DNA of 64,000 bases from Achromobacter arsenitoxydans SY8 (GTDB lineage: Bacteria; Pseudomonadota; Gammaproteobacteria; Burkholderiales; Burkholderiaceae_B). The translations under genes and the position numbers were made by a program. Location: contig NZ_AGUF01000055.1 in assembly GCF_000236785.1 (NCBI RefSeq), positions 1 through 64,000 of the forward strand, given 5' to 3'. This document shows positions 27,018 through 36,763 of the stretch, in pieces. Numbering within the stretch: position 1 is the stretch's first letter; every line of letters begins with the position of its first letter. The notes beneath the pieces are model-generated. The model was not told the origin of the DNA. It ran no database searches and was given only the letters and a program-made list of their open reading frames with translations.

Positions 27018-28730
27018 ATGTCTTCCGTTTCCACTACCGCCACCGGCGGCGAAAGCTTCGCCGACCTTTTCGCACAAAGCCTCAAGAGCCAGGACATGAA
27101 GTCCGGCGAGGTCATCAGCGCCGAAGTCGTGCGCGTCGACCACAATTTCGTCGTCGTCAACGCCGGCCTGAAGTCCGAAGCGCTGATCCCCCTGGAAGAG
27201 TTCCTGAACGACCAGGGCGAGCTCGAAGTGCAACCCGGCGATTTCGTCTCGGTGGCCATCGATTCCCTGGAAAACGGCTACGGCGACACCATACTGTCGC
27301 GTGACCGCGCCAAGCGCCTGTCGGCCTGGCTGCAGCTGGAAAAGGCCCTGGAGAACGGCGAACTGGTTACCGGCACCATCACCGGCAAGGTGAAGGGCGG
27401 CCTGACCGTCATGACCAACGGCATCCGCGCGTTCCTGCCGGGTTCGCTGGTCGACCTGCGTCCGGTCAAGGACACCACCCCGTACGAAGGCAAGACCCTC
27501 GAATTCAAGGTCATCAAGCTCGACCGCAAGCGCAACAACGTTGTGCTGTCGCGTCGCCAGGTGCTGGAAGCCAGCATGGGCGAAGAGCGTCAGAAGCTGC
27601 TCGAAACCCTGCACGAAGGTGCTGTGGTCAAGGGCGTGGTCAAGAACATCACCGACTACGGCGCGTTCGTTGACCTGGGCGGTATCGACGGCCTGCTGCA
27701 CATCACCGACATGGCCTGGCGCCGTGTGCGTCACCCCTCCGAAGTCCTGCAAGTGGGTCAGGAAGTCGAAGCCAAGGTGCTCAAGTTCGACCAGGAAAAG
27801 AGCCGCGTCTCCCTGGGCGTCAAGCAACTGGGCGAAGATCCGTGGGTGGGCCTGGCTCGCCGCTACCCGCAAGGCACCCGCCTGTTCGGCAAGGTCACGA
27901 ACCTGACCGACTACGGCGCGTTCGTTGAAGTCGAAGCCGGCATCGAAGGCCTGGTCCACGTGTCCGAAATGGACTGGACCAACAAGAACGTCGACCCGCG
28001 CAAGGTTGTTACCCTGGGCGAAGAAGTCGAAGTCATGGTCCTGGAAATCGACGAAGACCGTCGTCGCATCTCGCTGGGCATGAAGCAGTGCCGCCAGAAC
28101 CCGTGGGAAGAGTTCGCCACGAACTTCAAGCGCGGTGACAAGGTCCGCGGCGCCATCAAGTCGATCACCGACTTCGGCGTGTTCGTCGGTCTGCCCGGCG
28201 GCATCGACGGCCTGGTTCACCTGTCCGACCTGTCGTGGACGGAAGCTGGCGAAGAAGCCGTGCGCAACTTCAAGAAGGGCGACGAGATCGAAGCCGTGGT
28301 TCTGGGCATTGATACCGACAAGGAACGCATCTCGCTGGGCATCAAGCAGCTGGAAGGCGACCCCTTCAACAACTTCGTCGCCACGTTTGACAAGGGCGCG
28401 GTTGTTCCGGGCACCATCAAGTCCGTCGAAGCCAAGGGCGCTGTTGTCACGCTGTCCGTGGACGTTGAAGGCTACCTGCGCGCTTCCGAGATCTCCTCGG
28501 GCCGCGTTGAAGATGCCACCACCGTTCTGACCGCCGGCGAGAACATCGAAGCCATGATCGTCAACATCGACCGCAAGACGCGTTCGATCCAGCTGTCGAT
28601 CAAGGCCCGCGACAACGCCGAAACCGCCGATACGATCCAGCGCATGTCCGACGCCAGCGCTTCGTCCGGCACCACCAACCTCGGCGCGCTGCTGAAGGCC
28701 AAGCTGGACCAACAGCGCAACGACGGTTAA
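27018..28730 (+). CDS. rpsA: 30S ribosomal protein S1
   Basis: The 570-residue protein helps the 30S subunit bind and unfold mRNA. Six S1 (OB-fold) domains run from residue about 30 to 545. The repeats show the usual [40 protein letters not shown] and [20 protein letters not shown] patterns. The start chosen is the ATG at 27018, after GGAT. A longer frame upstream is not needed and would give an atypical N-terminus. Codon use is strongly biased, as for highly expressed genes. ihfB starts 3 bp after its stop. Confidence 0.97.
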   Translation: MSSVSTTATGGESFADLFAQSLKSQDMKSGEVISAEVVRVDHNFVVVNAGLKSEALIPLEEFLNDQGELEVQPGDFVSVAIDSLENGYGDTILSRDRAKRLSAWLQLEKALENGELVTGTITGKVKGGLTVMTNGIRAFLPGSLVDLRPVKDTTPYEGKTLEFKVIKLDRKRNNVVLSRRQVLEASMGEERQKLLETLHEGAVVKGVVKNITDYGAFVDLGGIDGLLHITDMAWRRVRHPSEVLQVGQEVEAKVLKFDQEKSRVSLGVKQLGEDPWVGLARRYPQGTRLFGKVTNLTDYGAFVEVEAGIEGLVHVSEMDWTNKNVDPRKVVTLGEEVEVMVLEIDEDRRRISLGMKQCRQNPWEEFATNFKRGDKVRGAIKSITDFGVFVGLPGGIDGLVHLSDLSWTEAGEEAVRNFKKGDEIEAVVLGIDTDKERISLGIKQLEGDPFNNFVATFDKGAVVPGTIKSVEAKGAVVTLSVDVEGYLRASEISSGRVEDATTVLTAGENIEAMIVNIDRKTRSIQLSIKARDNAETADTIQRMSDASASSGTTNLGALLKAKLDQQRNDG

Positions 28731-28733
28731 TTC

Positions 28734-29096
28734 GTGACCAAGTCGGAGCTGATCGCCGCCTTGGCGGCCCGCTATCCTCAGCTGGCCGCCCGCGACACCG
28801 ATTACGCGGTCAAGACCGTGCTTGATGCAATGACCCAGGCCCTGGCCTCGGGTCAGCGCATCGAGATCCGCGGTTTTGGCAGCTTCTCGCTGTCACAGCG
28901 GTCTCCCCGTGTCGGGCGCAATCCCAAATCCGGCGAACAGGTGCTGGTCCCTGGTAAACAGGTGCCGCACTTCAAGGCGGGCAAGGAATTGCGCGAACGG
29001 GTGGACTTGGTCGGCGGCAATGACGAGGACGCTCAATCCTCCGGATCGAGCGAGTCGATGCCGTCATCCATGGCAGGTTTGCACGCCATGCATTGA
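28734..29096 (+). CDS. ihfB: Integration host factor subunit beta
   Basis: The 120-residue nucleoid protein pairs with IhfA to bend DNA sharply. The DNABII core is at residues 1-94: [38 protein letters not shown] and the arm [13 protein letters not shown]. The start is a GTG 3 bp after the rpsA stop, so translation is probably coupled. About 25 residues beyond the usual end form a polar Ser-rich tail ending GLHAMH, longer than the E. coli protein. A strong terminator follows, ending the supraoperon. Confidence 0.95.
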   Translation: MTKSELIAALAARYPQLAARDTDYAVKTVLDAMTQALASGQRIEIRGFGSFSLSQRSPRVGRNPKSGEQVLVPGKQVPHFKAGKELRERVDLVGGNDEDAQSSGSSESMPSSMAGLHAMH

Positions 29097-29141
29097 CGCG
29101 TCGGCCAGGCAGAGCTGCCTTCGGGCAGATCGGACCGCGGA

Positions 29142-29177
29142 CAAAGCCCCTTGAGAAATCAAGGGGCTTTGTTTTTT
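29142..29177 (+). terminator. Intrinsic terminator of the gyrA-ihfB supraoperon
   Basis: A perfect 13-bp stem (29142-29154 with 29159-29171) with a GAAA tetraloop is followed by T6. Confidence 0.95.
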
Positions 29178-29245
29178 CAGCTTGTCTTTGGCGGGGCCAG
29201 AAACGGCGGACGCCTGCCGCGAGCGCCGGGCACGGGCATTTTTTT

Positions 29246-29273
29246 CTCAGCCGGCTGAGACGTCGCTTACAAT
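29246..29273 (+). promoter_or_regulatory. 14-bp palindrome and -10 element before lapA
   Basis: CTCAGCCGGCTGAG at 29246-29259 is a perfect palindrome. TACAAT at 29268-29273 is a good -10 element. The palindrome covers the place where a -35 would lie, so a bound regulator would block or replace sigma contact. The regulator is unknown. Confidence 0.45.
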
Positions 29274-29304
29274 TGACAGTCTCGAATCATATGGAGCATG
29301 CGCC

Positions 29305-29619
29305 ATGCGCTATCTAGTCTGGGCCCTGCGATTGCTCGTGTTTGTTGCGGTTTTGATGTTCGCCTTGAAGAACACCGATCCCGTCGCGGTGAAGTTCTAC
29401 GCCGATTACGTCGTCCAGGACGTCCCGCTGATTGTCGTCATGCTGGTCGTGTTCGTGCTGGGCGCCTTGTTCGGCCTGCTGCTTACCGTCCCCGCAGCCC
29501 TGCGCCGCCGCCGTGAAGCGATCCGTCTGCGCCGCGAGCTGGACCGTATCCAGGCTGCAGTCAGCGGGAACCAGCCGGTCGTGCCGCCGGAAGCCGTCGC
29601 TCCCATGTCGCCGCTGTGA
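29305..29619 (+). CDS. lapA: LapA-family inner-membrane protein (DUF1049)
   Basis: The gene encodes 104 residues. Two transmembrane helices (about 3-22 and 40-63) are joined by the LapA signature FALKNTDPVAVKFYAD. A basic coiled segment (RRRREAIRLRRELDRI) faces the cytoplasm, with a Pro-rich end. The start is the ATG at 29305 with GGAG 8 bases upstream. It precedes lapB, as in E. coli, where LapA and LapB help control LPS assembly and LpxC turnover. Confidence 0.9.
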   Translation: MRYLVWALRLLVFVAVLMFALKNTDPVAVKFYADYVVQDVPLIVVMLVVFVLGALFGLLLTVPAALRRRREAIRLRRELDRIQAAVSGNQPVVPPEAVAPMSPL

Positions 29620-29668
29620 CATCGTCGAGCCGCTTTTTTTGCACCGAATTACCGCATGAGTCCGAATA

Positions 29669-30883
29669 GTGGATTTTGAACCTTGGTGGTTGATTTTCGT
29701 ACCGGTGCTGTTCGCGCTGGGCTGGCTGGCCGCGCGCTTCGATATCCGGCAAATGCTGCGGGAAACCCGCACGCTGCCGGACTCCTATTTCCGCGGGCTG
29801 AATTTCCTGCTCAACGAGGAACCGGACCGCGCCATCGACGCCTTCGTCGAAGTCGCCAAGCTGGATCCCGAAACCACCGAGCTGCACTTCGCGCTGGGCA
29901 GCCTGTTCCGCCGCCGCGGTGAAATGGAGCGCGCCATCCGCGTGCACCAAAGCCTGCTGAACCGCTCCGACCTTCCCGCCGCCGAACGCGAGCATGCGCA
30001 GCACGAGCTGGCGCAGGACTTCCTGAAAGCCGGGATGCTGGACCGCGCGGAAAGCGGCTTCGAGCAGCTCAAGGACACGCGCTACGCCTTGCCCGCGCTG
30101 CGCTCCCTGATCCGCATCTATGAATCCGAGCACGACTGGCCGCGCGCCATCGAGGCCGTAAAGACCCTGCAGGGTCTGGTCGACGAACCCGTTCCGCAGA
30201 TCGTGCACTACTACTGCGAACAGGCGCAGTCCGCCCTGACGGCCAAGCCCGCCGATGTCGAGGCCGCGCATAAGGCGCTGGACGCCGCGGACCACGCCTT
30301 GGCGACCACCGACGCCGCTTCCAGCAAGGGCGCGAAGGTGCGCACCGCGATGTTGCGTGCGCGCCTGGCCCTGATCGAACAGGATCCCAAGCGCGAAAGG
30401 CTATATCTGGAATCGGTCATGACCGATGTCCCGGAATTCGCCGGTCTGGTGGCGGAACAACTGCTGGCCAACTATCGCGGGTCCAACCAGGCCCCGGCGG
30501 GGCTTGAGTTCCTGCAGAAGCAATACGCCCGCCATGCTTCGCTGGACCTCTTCAACGTGGTGTTCCGGGAGCTGCGGGTGCAGCAGGGCGCCGCGACCGC
30601 CTGGGCTTTTGCCCGCGGCGCGTTGCGCAGCCATCCTTCGCTGCTGGGTCTGGACAGGCTGCTCGAGGCCGAATTGGCCAACGGCGAAGGCGATTCGGAC
30701 CACGGCCCGGTGCCCGGCGCCGACCTGACCCTGCTGCGCAGCCTGATCCACAAGCATACGCAACGGCTCGATCGCTACGCCTGCCGCAGTTGCGGTTTTC
30801 AAGCGCGTCGCTTTTACTGGCAATGTCCCGGCTGCAACGGCTGGGAGACCTATGCGCCGCGCCGTCTGGAAGAAATTGAATGA
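29669..30883 (+). CDS. lapB: LPS assembly protein LapB (YciM), TPR and rubredoxin-type metal domain
   Basis: The 404-residue protein is anchored by an N-terminal helix (about 5-21). TPR repeats span about 35-365. The C-terminus is a rubredoxin-like metal site with Cys372, Cys375, Cys386 and Cys389 (CRSCG and CPGC). LapB joins LPS synthesis to transport and promotes FtsH degradation of LpxC in E. coli. The start is GTG at 29669. It follows lapA by 49 bp and overlaps the next gene by ATGA, so LPS control and heptose synthesis are coupled. Confidence 0.95.
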   Translation: MDFEPWWLIFVPVLFALGWLAARFDIRQMLRETRTLPDSYFRGLNFLLNEEPDRAIDAFVEVAKLDPETTELHFALGSLFRRRGEMERAIRVHQSLLNRSDLPAAEREHAQHELAQDFLKAGMLDRAESGFEQLKDTRYALPALRSLIRIYESEHDWPRAIEAVKTLQGLVDEPVPQIVHYYCEQAQSALTAKPADVEAAHKALDAADHALATTDAASSKGAKVRTAMLRARLALIEQDPKRERLYLESVMTDVPEFAGLVAEQLLANYRGSNQAPAGLEFLQKQYARHASLDLFNVVFRELRVQQGAATAWAFARGALRSHPSLLGLDRLLEAELANGEGDSDHGPVPGADLTLLRSLIHKHTQRLDRYACRSCGFQARRFYWQCPGCNGWETYAPRRLEEIE

Positions 30884-31821
30884 ACTCTTTTCCCGCCGAA
30901 GCCATTTCGCGTAGCCGCGTGCTCGTGGTTGGCGACGTGATGCTGGACCGTTACTGGTTCGGCGAAGTCGAGCGCATCTCGCCCGAGGCGCCGGTGCCAG
31001 TCGTGCGCGTCGCGCGCCGCGAAGACCGCCTGGGCGGCGCCGCCAACGTGGCGCGCAACGTGGCTGCCCTGGGCGGCCACGTTACGCTCGTGGGCGTGCT
31101 GGGCGAAGACGAGGCTGGCGACAGCGTCAGGCGCCTGGCCGCCGAAGCCGGCATCCAGGGCGAACTGATCGCCGACGACACGCTGCACACCACCCTGAAG
31201 ATGCGCGTGCTCGGCCGCCAGCAACAGCTGCTGCGGGTCGACTTCGAGCAGCATCCGTCGCAGGTTTCCCTGGACGGCGTGGACGCCGCGCTGGCCCGCC
31301 ATCTGGCGAACCACGACATCGTCGTCCTGTCGGACTACGCCAAGGGCGTGCTGACCCGCGTGGAGTCGCTCATTGCCCTGGCACGCGGCGCCGGCATCCC
31401 GGTGCTGGTGGACCCCAAGGGCGACAATTATTCCCGCTACCGCGGCGCGACCCTGGTCACGCCCAACCGCTCCGAAATGCAGGAGGCGGTCGGCCGCTGG
31501 AATTCAGAAGCGGAATTGACCGATCGGGCGCAGCGCCTGCGCGCCGATCTGGACCTCGAGGCCTTGCTCGTGACGCGTTCCGAGCAGGGCATGACTTTGT
31601 TTACCGACGCGGGGCGCGACCATACCGACGCCCAGGCGCACGAGGTGTTCGACGTGTCTGGCGCCGGCGACACCGTGCTGGCCACGCTGGCGGTCGGACG
31701 CGCCATTGGCTTGCCGTGGGCCGAAGCCATGGGATGGGCCAACAAGGCCGGCGGCATCGCCGTGGGCAAGCTGGGCACGTCCGTCGTCACCGCAGCGGAA
31801 TTGGCAGGAGAATCCTCATGA
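30880..31821 (+). CDS. rfaE1: D-glycero-beta-D-manno-heptose-7-phosphate kinase
   Basis: The 313-residue PfkB-family kinase phosphorylates heptose 7-phosphate at C1 for LPS inner core. [26 protein letters not shown] near the N-terminus is the RfaE/HldE kinase mark. GGAANVARN and the catalytic DVSGAGDTV near residue 260 complete it. Only the kinase half is present. The E. coli HldE adenylyltransferase domain is absent, so a separate rfaE2/hldC should exist elsewhere. The start overlaps lapB and the stop overlaps rfaD, both by ATGA. Confidence 0.95.
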   Translation: MNSFPAEAISRSRVLVVGDVMLDRYWFGEVERISPEAPVPVVRVARREDRLGGAANVARNVAALGGHVTLVGVLGEDEAGDSVRRLAAEAGIQGELIADDTLHTTLKMRVLGRQQQLLRVDFEQHPSQVSLDGVDAALARHLANHDIVVLSDYAKGVLTRVESLIALARGAGIPVLVDPKGDNYSRYRGATLVTPNRSEMQEAVGRWNSEAELTDRAQRLRADLDLEALLVTRSEQGMTLFTDAGRDHTDAQAHEVFDVSGAGDTVLATLAVGRAIGLPWAEAMGWANKAGGIAVGKLGTSVVTAAELAGESS

Positions 31822-32807
31822 TCGTCGTTACCGGAGCCGCGGGCTTCATAGGCAGCAACCTGGTGCGCGGACTCAACCGCCGCGGCATCGAGGACATCAT
31901 CGCGGTCGATGACCTGACCGAAGGCGATAAGTTCGTAAATCTGGTCGACTGCAAGATCGCCGACTACATGGACAAGGACGACTTCCGCCGGCGCGTCGCC
32001 GACGGCAGCCTGCCCGAAGTGCGCGCCGTGCTGCACCAGGGCGCGTGTTCGGACACCACCGAGCGCAACGGCCGCTACATGCTCGACAACAATTACCGGG
32101 TCACGCTGGAGCTGTTCGAGTTCTGCCAGGCGCGCCGCATTCCGTTCCTGTATGCGTCCTCCGCGGCGGTGTACGGCGGCTCGTCGATCTACGCCGAGCA
32201 CCCCGACAACGAAGGCCCCCTGAACGTCTACGGCTACTCCAAGCTGCTGTTCGACCAGGTGCTGCGCAAGCGCATGGACAGCCTGACGGCGCAGGTGGTG
32301 GGCCTGCGCTATTTCAATGTCTATGGCCAGCACGAACAGCACAAGGGCCGCATGGCCTCGGTGGCGTTCCACAACATGAACCAGTTCCTTGAGCACGGGC
32401 ATGTGCGCCTGTTCGCGGGCTGGGACGGCTATGTGGACGGCGGCCAGAGCCGCGACTTCATCTCGGTCGAGGACGTGGTCGCAGTCAATCTGCATTTCCT
32501 GGATCACCCGGAAACGTCGGGCATTTTCAACTGCGGCACGGGCAGGGCGCAGCCCTTCAACGACGTCGCGGCTGCGGTGGTCAATACCCTGCGCGCCGAG
32601 CGCGGCGAGGCCGAGCTGACCCTGGCTCAACTGACCGAGCTGGATCTCATCCGCTACATCCCGTTCCCGGACGATCTGAAGGGCCGTTACCAGAGCTACA
32701 CGCAGGCGGACGTCTCCCAGCTTCGGGCGGCGGGCTTCACCGCGCCCATGCGCGATGTGCAGACCGGCGTGGCGGAATACGTGCGCTATTGGCGCGCCCG
32801 CAAGTAA
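31818..32807 (+). CDS. rfaD: ADP-L-glycero-D-manno-heptose 6-epimerase
   Basis: The 329-residue short-chain-dehydrogenase-like enzyme makes the heptose donor used by LPS core transferases. The NADP-binding loop [16 protein letters not shown] is at residues 4-19. [12 protein letters not shown], the catalytic YGYSK (Tyr-x-x-x-Lys) and [15 protein letters not shown] are RfaD-specific blocks. The start overlaps the kinase gene. A longer in-frame start lies inside that gene and is rejected. A clean terminator follows. Confidence 0.97.
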   Translation: MIVVTGAAGFIGSNLVRGLNRRGIEDIIAVDDLTEGDKFVNLVDCKIADYMDKDDFRRRVADGSLPEVRAVLHQGACSDTTERNGRYMLDNNYRVTLELFEFCQARRIPFLYASSAAVYGGSSIYAEHPDNEGPLNVYGYSKLLFDQVLRKRMDSLTAQVVGLRYFNVYGQHEQHKGRMASVAFHNMNQFLEHGHVRLFAGWDGYVDGGQSRDFISVEDVVAVNLHFLDHPETSGIFNCGTGRAQPFNDVAAAVVNTLRAERGEAELTLAQLTELDLIRYIPFPDDLKGRYQSYTQADVSQLRAAGFTAPMRDVQTGVAEYVRYWRARK

Positions 32808-32828
32808 GCTGCCGGGCAGTGTCCGATG

Positions 32829-32855
32829 AAGCCACCGAATCCGGTGGCTTTTTTT
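32829..32855 (+). terminator. Intrinsic terminator after rfaD
   Basis: A 9-bp stem (32829-32837 with 32842-32850) with a 4-base loop runs into T7. Confidence 0.92.
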
Positions 32856-32973
32856 CGCCCGGGTGAATGCCGGGGTGGATCCTTCGGTTCACTGCGCGGC
32901 CGCGCGCGATGGCCCGCCGCGATGATGGGGACGTGGCACGACAACCGTTGCGCCCGGTCTACTGGAGATCCTC

Positions 32974-33471
32974 ATGAATCCGTTCGTCCAACCCACCGTA
33001 GCTTGCGGCTCGCCGCTGCCGCAATGGCGCCGGCCGCGCAGGGAGCCTGTAAGGGCGTGCCCGCGTGCCGGGCAGCGCGCCCTGAGGCGGGCATTCAGCG
33101 TCCTGCTGCTGTCCGTCGGCCTGGGCGTGGCGGCGCCGCCCGCGCAGGCGGTGGACCTCAACAAGGCCAGCGCCGCCGAACTGGAAAGCGTACGCGGAAT
33201 CGGGCCACGCACGGCCGAAGTCATCGTGCGCGAACGCGAACGCGGTGGCGAATTCGAATCCCTGGAAGACCTGACCGAGCGCGTGCGCGGCATCGGCCAG
33301 AAAAAGGCTCAGGCGCTGCAGGCGGCCGGCCTGACGGTAGGCGCCAAGGCCGCCGCCGCGGGTGATTCCAGCAGTTCTGCGCCGGCCGCGGCCCGGCCGG
33401 CGCAGGCCAAACCCGCGCAAGGCAAGCCGGCGCCCGCCAGGCCGGCGGCATCGGCCCCCGCCAAGCCCTGA
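32974..33471 (+). CDS. comEA: ComEA-family helix-hairpin-helix DNA-binding protein
   Basis: The gene encodes 165 residues. A basic N-terminus of about 40 residues precedes a signal or anchor segment (about 40-59, ending AQA). A helix-hairpin-helix pair follows (VDLNKASAAELESVRGIGPRTAEVIV and RVRGIGQKKAQAL), then a low-complexity Ala/Pro/Lys tail of about 45 residues. ComEA binds incoming double-stranded DNA in the periplasm during competence. The long pre-signal region is odd; a later start is possible but no other ATG has a good ribosome site (GGAG precedes 32974). Type II secretion or competence genes are not nearby. Confidence 0.85.
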   Translation: MNPFVQPTVACGSPLPQWRRPRREPVRACPRAGQRALRRAFSVLLLSVGLGVAAPPAQAVDLNKASAAELESVRGIGPRTAEVIVRERERGGEFESLEDLTERVRGIGQKKAQALQAAGLTVGAKAAAAGDSSSSAPAAARPAQAKPAQGKPAPARPAASAPAKP

Positions 33472-33553
33472 GCGCCAGGCCATCTTGTGGAGTCCCTGGC
33501 GCGGGCGCGGCTTTTGGCGCCGTCCGCCGCCAGGCGGAGTTATGATCGTCCGC

Positions 33554-34465
33554 ATGACTACTACCTACCCCACTATCGAACAGACCGTCGGCAATACGCC
33601 CCTGGTGCGCCTGCAGCGCATTCCCGGCGCGGCGGGCGAGGCGCGCGGCAATGTCATCCTGGCCAAGCTGGAAGGCAATAACCCGGCGGGTTCCGTCAAA
33701 GACCGCCCGGCGCTGTCCATGATCAAGCACGCGGAAGAGCGCGGCGACATCAAGCCGGGCGACACCCTTATTGAGGCCACCAGCGGCAACACGGGCATCG
33801 CGCTCGCCATGGCCGCCGCCATGAAGGGCTACCGCATGATCCTGATCATGCCGGACAACCTCTCCGTGGAGCGCCGCGCCGCGATGGCGGCCTATGGGGC
33901 TGAACTCATCCTGACGCCGGCCGACAAGGGCGGCATGGAATACGCCCGCGACCTGGCCACCGAAATGCAGGCGGATGGCCGGGGGCTGGTGCTGGACCAA
34001 TTCGCCAACCCCGACAATCCCCGCGCCCACATCGAAACCACGGGCCCTGAACTGTGGAATCAGACTGACGGACGCATCACGCACTTCGTCAGCGCCATGG
34101 GCACCACGGGCACCATCATGGGCGTGTCCACCTACCTGAAGTCGCGCAACCCCGCAGTCCAGGTTGTGGGCGCCCAGCCCGCCGAAGGCTCGCAGATCCC
34201 GGGCATCCGCAAGTGGCCCGAGGCCTACATGCCCAAGATCTTCGACCGCAGCCGGGTGGACGCCTACGAATCCATCCAGCAGTATGAAGCCGAATCCATG
34301 GCGCGGCGGCTGGCCGCCGAAGAGGGCATCTTCGGCGGGATTTCCTCGGCTGGGGCGCTGGTCGCGGCGCTGCGCGTGGCCGAACGCGTGAACGACGCGA
34401 CGATCGTCTTCATCGTGTGCGACCGCGGCGACCGCTACCTGTCCACCGGCGTCTTCAACGGATAG
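33554..34465 (+). CDS. cysM: Cysteine synthase B
   Basis: The 303-residue PLP enzyme makes cysteine from O-acetylserine and sulfide, and S-sulfocysteine from thiosulfate. The PLP lysine is Lys49 in EGNNPAGSVKDR, the CysM rather than CysK form. TSGNTGIALAMAAA binds substrate. The start at 33554 matches the family N-terminus. The ATG at 33542 (four residues longer) is nearer a GGAG but only 2 bases from it. It stands alone and converges on mltB across a strong terminator. Sulfide would come from the cys genes at 45028-51989. Confidence 0.93.
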   Translation: MTTTYPTIEQTVGNTPLVRLQRIPGAAGEARGNVILAKLEGNNPAGSVKDRPALSMIKHAEERGDIKPGDTLIEATSGNTGIALAMAAAMKGYRMILIMPDNLSVERRAAMAAYGAELILTPADKGGMEYARDLATEMQADGRGLVLDQFANPDNPRAHIETTGPELWNQTDGRITHFVSAMGTTGTIMGVSTYLKSRNPAVQVVGAQPAEGSQIPGIRKWPEAYMPKIFDRSRVDAYESIQQYEAESMARRLAAEEGIFGGISSAGALVAALRVAERVNDATIVFIVCDRGDRYLSTGVFNG

Positions 34466-34511
34466 CGTCGTCGGCAGGCCAAGCGCCGCGGGCCGTCAGT
34501 CCACCATGCAA

Positions 34512-34547
34512 AAGGCGCCCTGGAATCTCCAGGGCGCCTTGTTTTTT
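34512..34547. terminator. Strong terminator between cysM and mltB
   Basis: A 13-bp stem (34512-34524 with 34528-34540) with a 3-base loop is followed by a T6 run after one G. The A3 at the left also allows some function for mltB transcripts. Confidence 0.92.
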
Positions 34548-34600
34548 ACCCCCCCGCGCCAGTAAAAACGCGCTTGGGAGCGTTGCCTTGCCGAACCGGC

Positions 34601-35758
34601 TCAGCGCGTCACGCGGGCTTCGATTTCCGCGGCAAGGTCGGCCACCGATGTCGCGTAGAAGTAGCTGCGGTTGTACTTGGTCAGGGCGAAGAAGTTGGGC
34701 GTTCCGACGCGGTACTGCGCAGTGCCGCGCGCTTCTTCCACCAGATCCACCACGCCCATGGGCTGGCTGCTCCAGCCATCGCTGGACGCGCCGGGCTGCA
34801 GGCGCGCGCCGGCCGCCGACAGCGTACTCCAGCTTTGCTTGGGTTCCAGTCCGCCGTCGACCAGCGCGGTGGGGTCGGCGGGCAGCGCCACCGGCGCGAA
34901 CACCGGCAGGCCCCGCTGCCAGCCGTGCTGGGCCAGGAAGCTGCCCACGGACATGATGGCGTCCTGGGTGTTGTTGGTGAGGTCGATATGGCCATTGGCG
35001 TCCCCGTCCACCGCGTAGTGCATGACGCTGGTGGGCATGAACTGGGGCATGCCGATGGCCCCGGCGTAAGAACCCCGCGTTTCGAGCTCCAGCTTGTCCT
35101 TCATGACCAGCGTCAGAAAGTCGGCCAACTGGCCGCGGAACATTGTGGCGCGTTCAGGCTTGTTGGGATCGGGGTAGTCGAAGGCCAGGGTGGCCAGGGC
35201 GTCCAGCACGCGGAAGTTGCCCATATTGCGGCCGTACAGGGTTTCGACGCCGATGATGGATGCAATGATGGGCGCCGGGACGCCAAAGCGCTGGGCCGCC
35301 TGATTCAGCAGGTCACGGTTTTCGTTATAGAAATCCACGCCCCAGCCAATGCGTTTGGGTTCCACGAAGCGCGACCGGTAGGTCAGCCAGCTGCGCCAGA
35401 CTTTTTTTCCGGGCGGGGACGGCGCGATCAGCCGCGCCACCGTGGCGTTGTAGCGCGAGCCTTCCAGCGCCGAGACCATCGGCGCGAGCGGCAGCTGGCG
35501 TTCGGCGGCCAGGTCTTCCACGAACGAGCGGACTTCCGGGCGCAGTGCGCCATTGGCGGTCAGGGCGGCGGGAGCGTCATCCGGCAGTTCGGAGCCGAGC
35601 GTCGGCGTACTGGGTCCGATACGGATAGGGGCGGGGCCGGAAGCCTGGGACGCCTGGGAGGCGGGGGCGGGGGATGGTGCGGTTGGAGCGGTGGTGGAGC
35701 ACCCCGCCAGCAGGGCGGAAAGCGTTCCGAGTTGCAGTATTCGCCGACAGATGAACAT
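34601..35758 (-). CDS. mltB: Membrane-bound lytic murein transglycosylase B
   Basis: The 385-residue lipoprotein cleaves the glycan strands of peptidoglycan, leaving anhydromuramyl ends. The start is the ATG at 35756-35758 with AAGGA 5 bases upstream. An ATG 21 bases earlier is less likely. The lipobox is LLAGC near residue 19, followed by a Pro/Ala/Ser linker. The catalytic Glu lies in IIGVETLYGRNMG near residue 161. AGAIGMPQFMPTS and YNRSYFYA are family blocks. It is divergent from the deacetylase-family gene with only 10 bp between starts, so the promoters must overlap the coding ends. Confidence 0.93.
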   Translation of the reverse strand: MFICRRILQLGTLSALLAGCSTTAPTAPSPAPASQASQASGPAPIRIGPSTPTLGSELPDDAPAALTANGALRPEVRSFVEDLAAERQLPLAPMVSALEGSRYNATVARLIAPSPPGKKVWRSWLTYRSRFVEPKRIGWGVDFYNENRDLLNQAAQRFGVPAPIIASIIGVETLYGRNMGNFRVLDALATLAFDYPDPNKPERATMFRGQLADFLTLVMKDKLELETRGSYAGAIGMPQFMPTSVMHYAVDGDANGHIDLTNNTQDAIMSVGSFLAQHGWQRGLPVFAPVALPADPTALVDGGLEPKQSWSTLSAAGARLQPGASSDGWSSQPMGVVDLVEEARGTAQYRVGTPNFFALTKYNRSYFYATSVADLAAEIEARVTR

Positions 35759-35768
35759 AATCTTCCTT

Positions 35769-36692
35769 ATGGAGACCATGTATCTTACTCACCCGGCATG
35801 CCGCTTGCATGAAATGGGCAGTTGGCATCCGGAAAGCCCTCAGAGGCTGGATGCCATCTCCGACCAGTTGCTCGCCAGCGGCCTGATGCCTTACCTGGAC
35901 GACCGGCAGGCGCCTCAGGCGTCCCGCGACGACCTGTTGCGCGTGCACACTGTCCAGTATCTGGACAGTTTGCAGAAACATGTGCCGGAATCAGGGTATT
36001 ACCCTATAGATCCGGATACGCTGATGAACCCGCACACCTACGAAGCGGCCCTGCATGCGGCCGGCGCGGGCGTGGCTGCCGTGGACGCGGTGATGGGCGG
36101 CGCGGCGCGCACGGCCTTCTGCGCCGTGCGTCCGCCGGGGCATCATGCATGCCGCTCGCAATCCATGGGCTTCTGCTTTTTGAACAACGTCGCCATTGCG
36201 GCGCAGCATGCGATGGATGTCCATGGCCTGACCCGGGTGGCGATCGTCGATTTCGACGTGCACCACGGCAATGGCACGGAAGACGTCTTCGCGGGCGACG
36301 AGCGCGTGCTGATGTGCAGCTTCTTCCAGCACCCGTTCTTTCCCAACAGCGGCGCGGATCATCCCGCAGGCAATATGCTGAACGTGCCCGTGCCCGCCTA
36401 TACGGCGGGCGCCGCGGTCAGGGAGATCGTGACCGATACCTGGCTGCCGCGGCTGGAGGCGCATCGTCCCGAACTCATCCTCGTGTCGGCGGGATTCGAC
36501 GCGCATCGCGAGGACGACATGGGGCAGATGGGCCTGGTCGAAGCGGACTACGCCTGGATCACGGAGCAGCTTGTGGACGCGGCCGAACGCCATTGCCAGG
36601 GCCGCATCGTCAGCACGCTCGAAGGCGGTTACAACTTGTCCGCTTTGGGCCGCAGCGTGGTCGCCCACATACGGGCGCTGGCGAAGCTGTAG
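35769..36692 (+). CDS. Histone-deacetylase-family amidohydrolase
   Basis: The 307-residue zinc enzyme removes acetyl groups from amines. The N-terminus METMYLTHPACRLHEMG fits the family start at 35769. A second ATG at 35778 has a closer GGAG. RPPGHHA near residue 124, DFDVHHGNGTEDVF with zinc-binding Asp and His near 163, and SAGFDAHREDDMG carry the charge-relay and metal residues, all present. Bacterial members act on acetylpolyamines or other small acetylated compounds, and a protein target is not implied. It precedes etfBA by 71 bp but a direct link is not obvious. Confidence 0.9.
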   Translation: METMYLTHPACRLHEMGSWHPESPQRLDAISDQLLASGLMPYLDDRQAPQASRDDLLRVHTVQYLDSLQKHVPESGYYPIDPDTLMNPHTYEAALHAAGAGVAAVDAVMGGAARTAFCAVRPPGHHACRSQSMGFCFLNNVAIAAQHAMDVHGLTRVAIVDFDVHHGNGTEDVFAGDERVLMCSFFQHPFFPNSGADHPAGNMLNVPVPAYTAGAAVREIVTDTWLPRLEAHRPELILVSAGFDAHREDDMGQMGLVEADYAWITEQLVDAAERHCQGRIVSTLEGGYNLSALGRSVVAHIRALAKL

Positions 36693-36763
36693 AATCAGGA
36701 AAAAATTGTGCAATGCGATCCCGGCGCATGCCGGGTCATTAATTTCCATTTGGAGGCAGCGGG

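Noticed and set aside
26874-28712. Minus-strand 612-codon frame opposite rpsA
   Set aside because: The repeats in it are only the reverse of the six S1 domains.
29273-29278. TTGACA as a -35 element for lapA
   Set aside because: No -10 lies 16-18 bp downstream. The region 17 bp on is already at the ribosome site.
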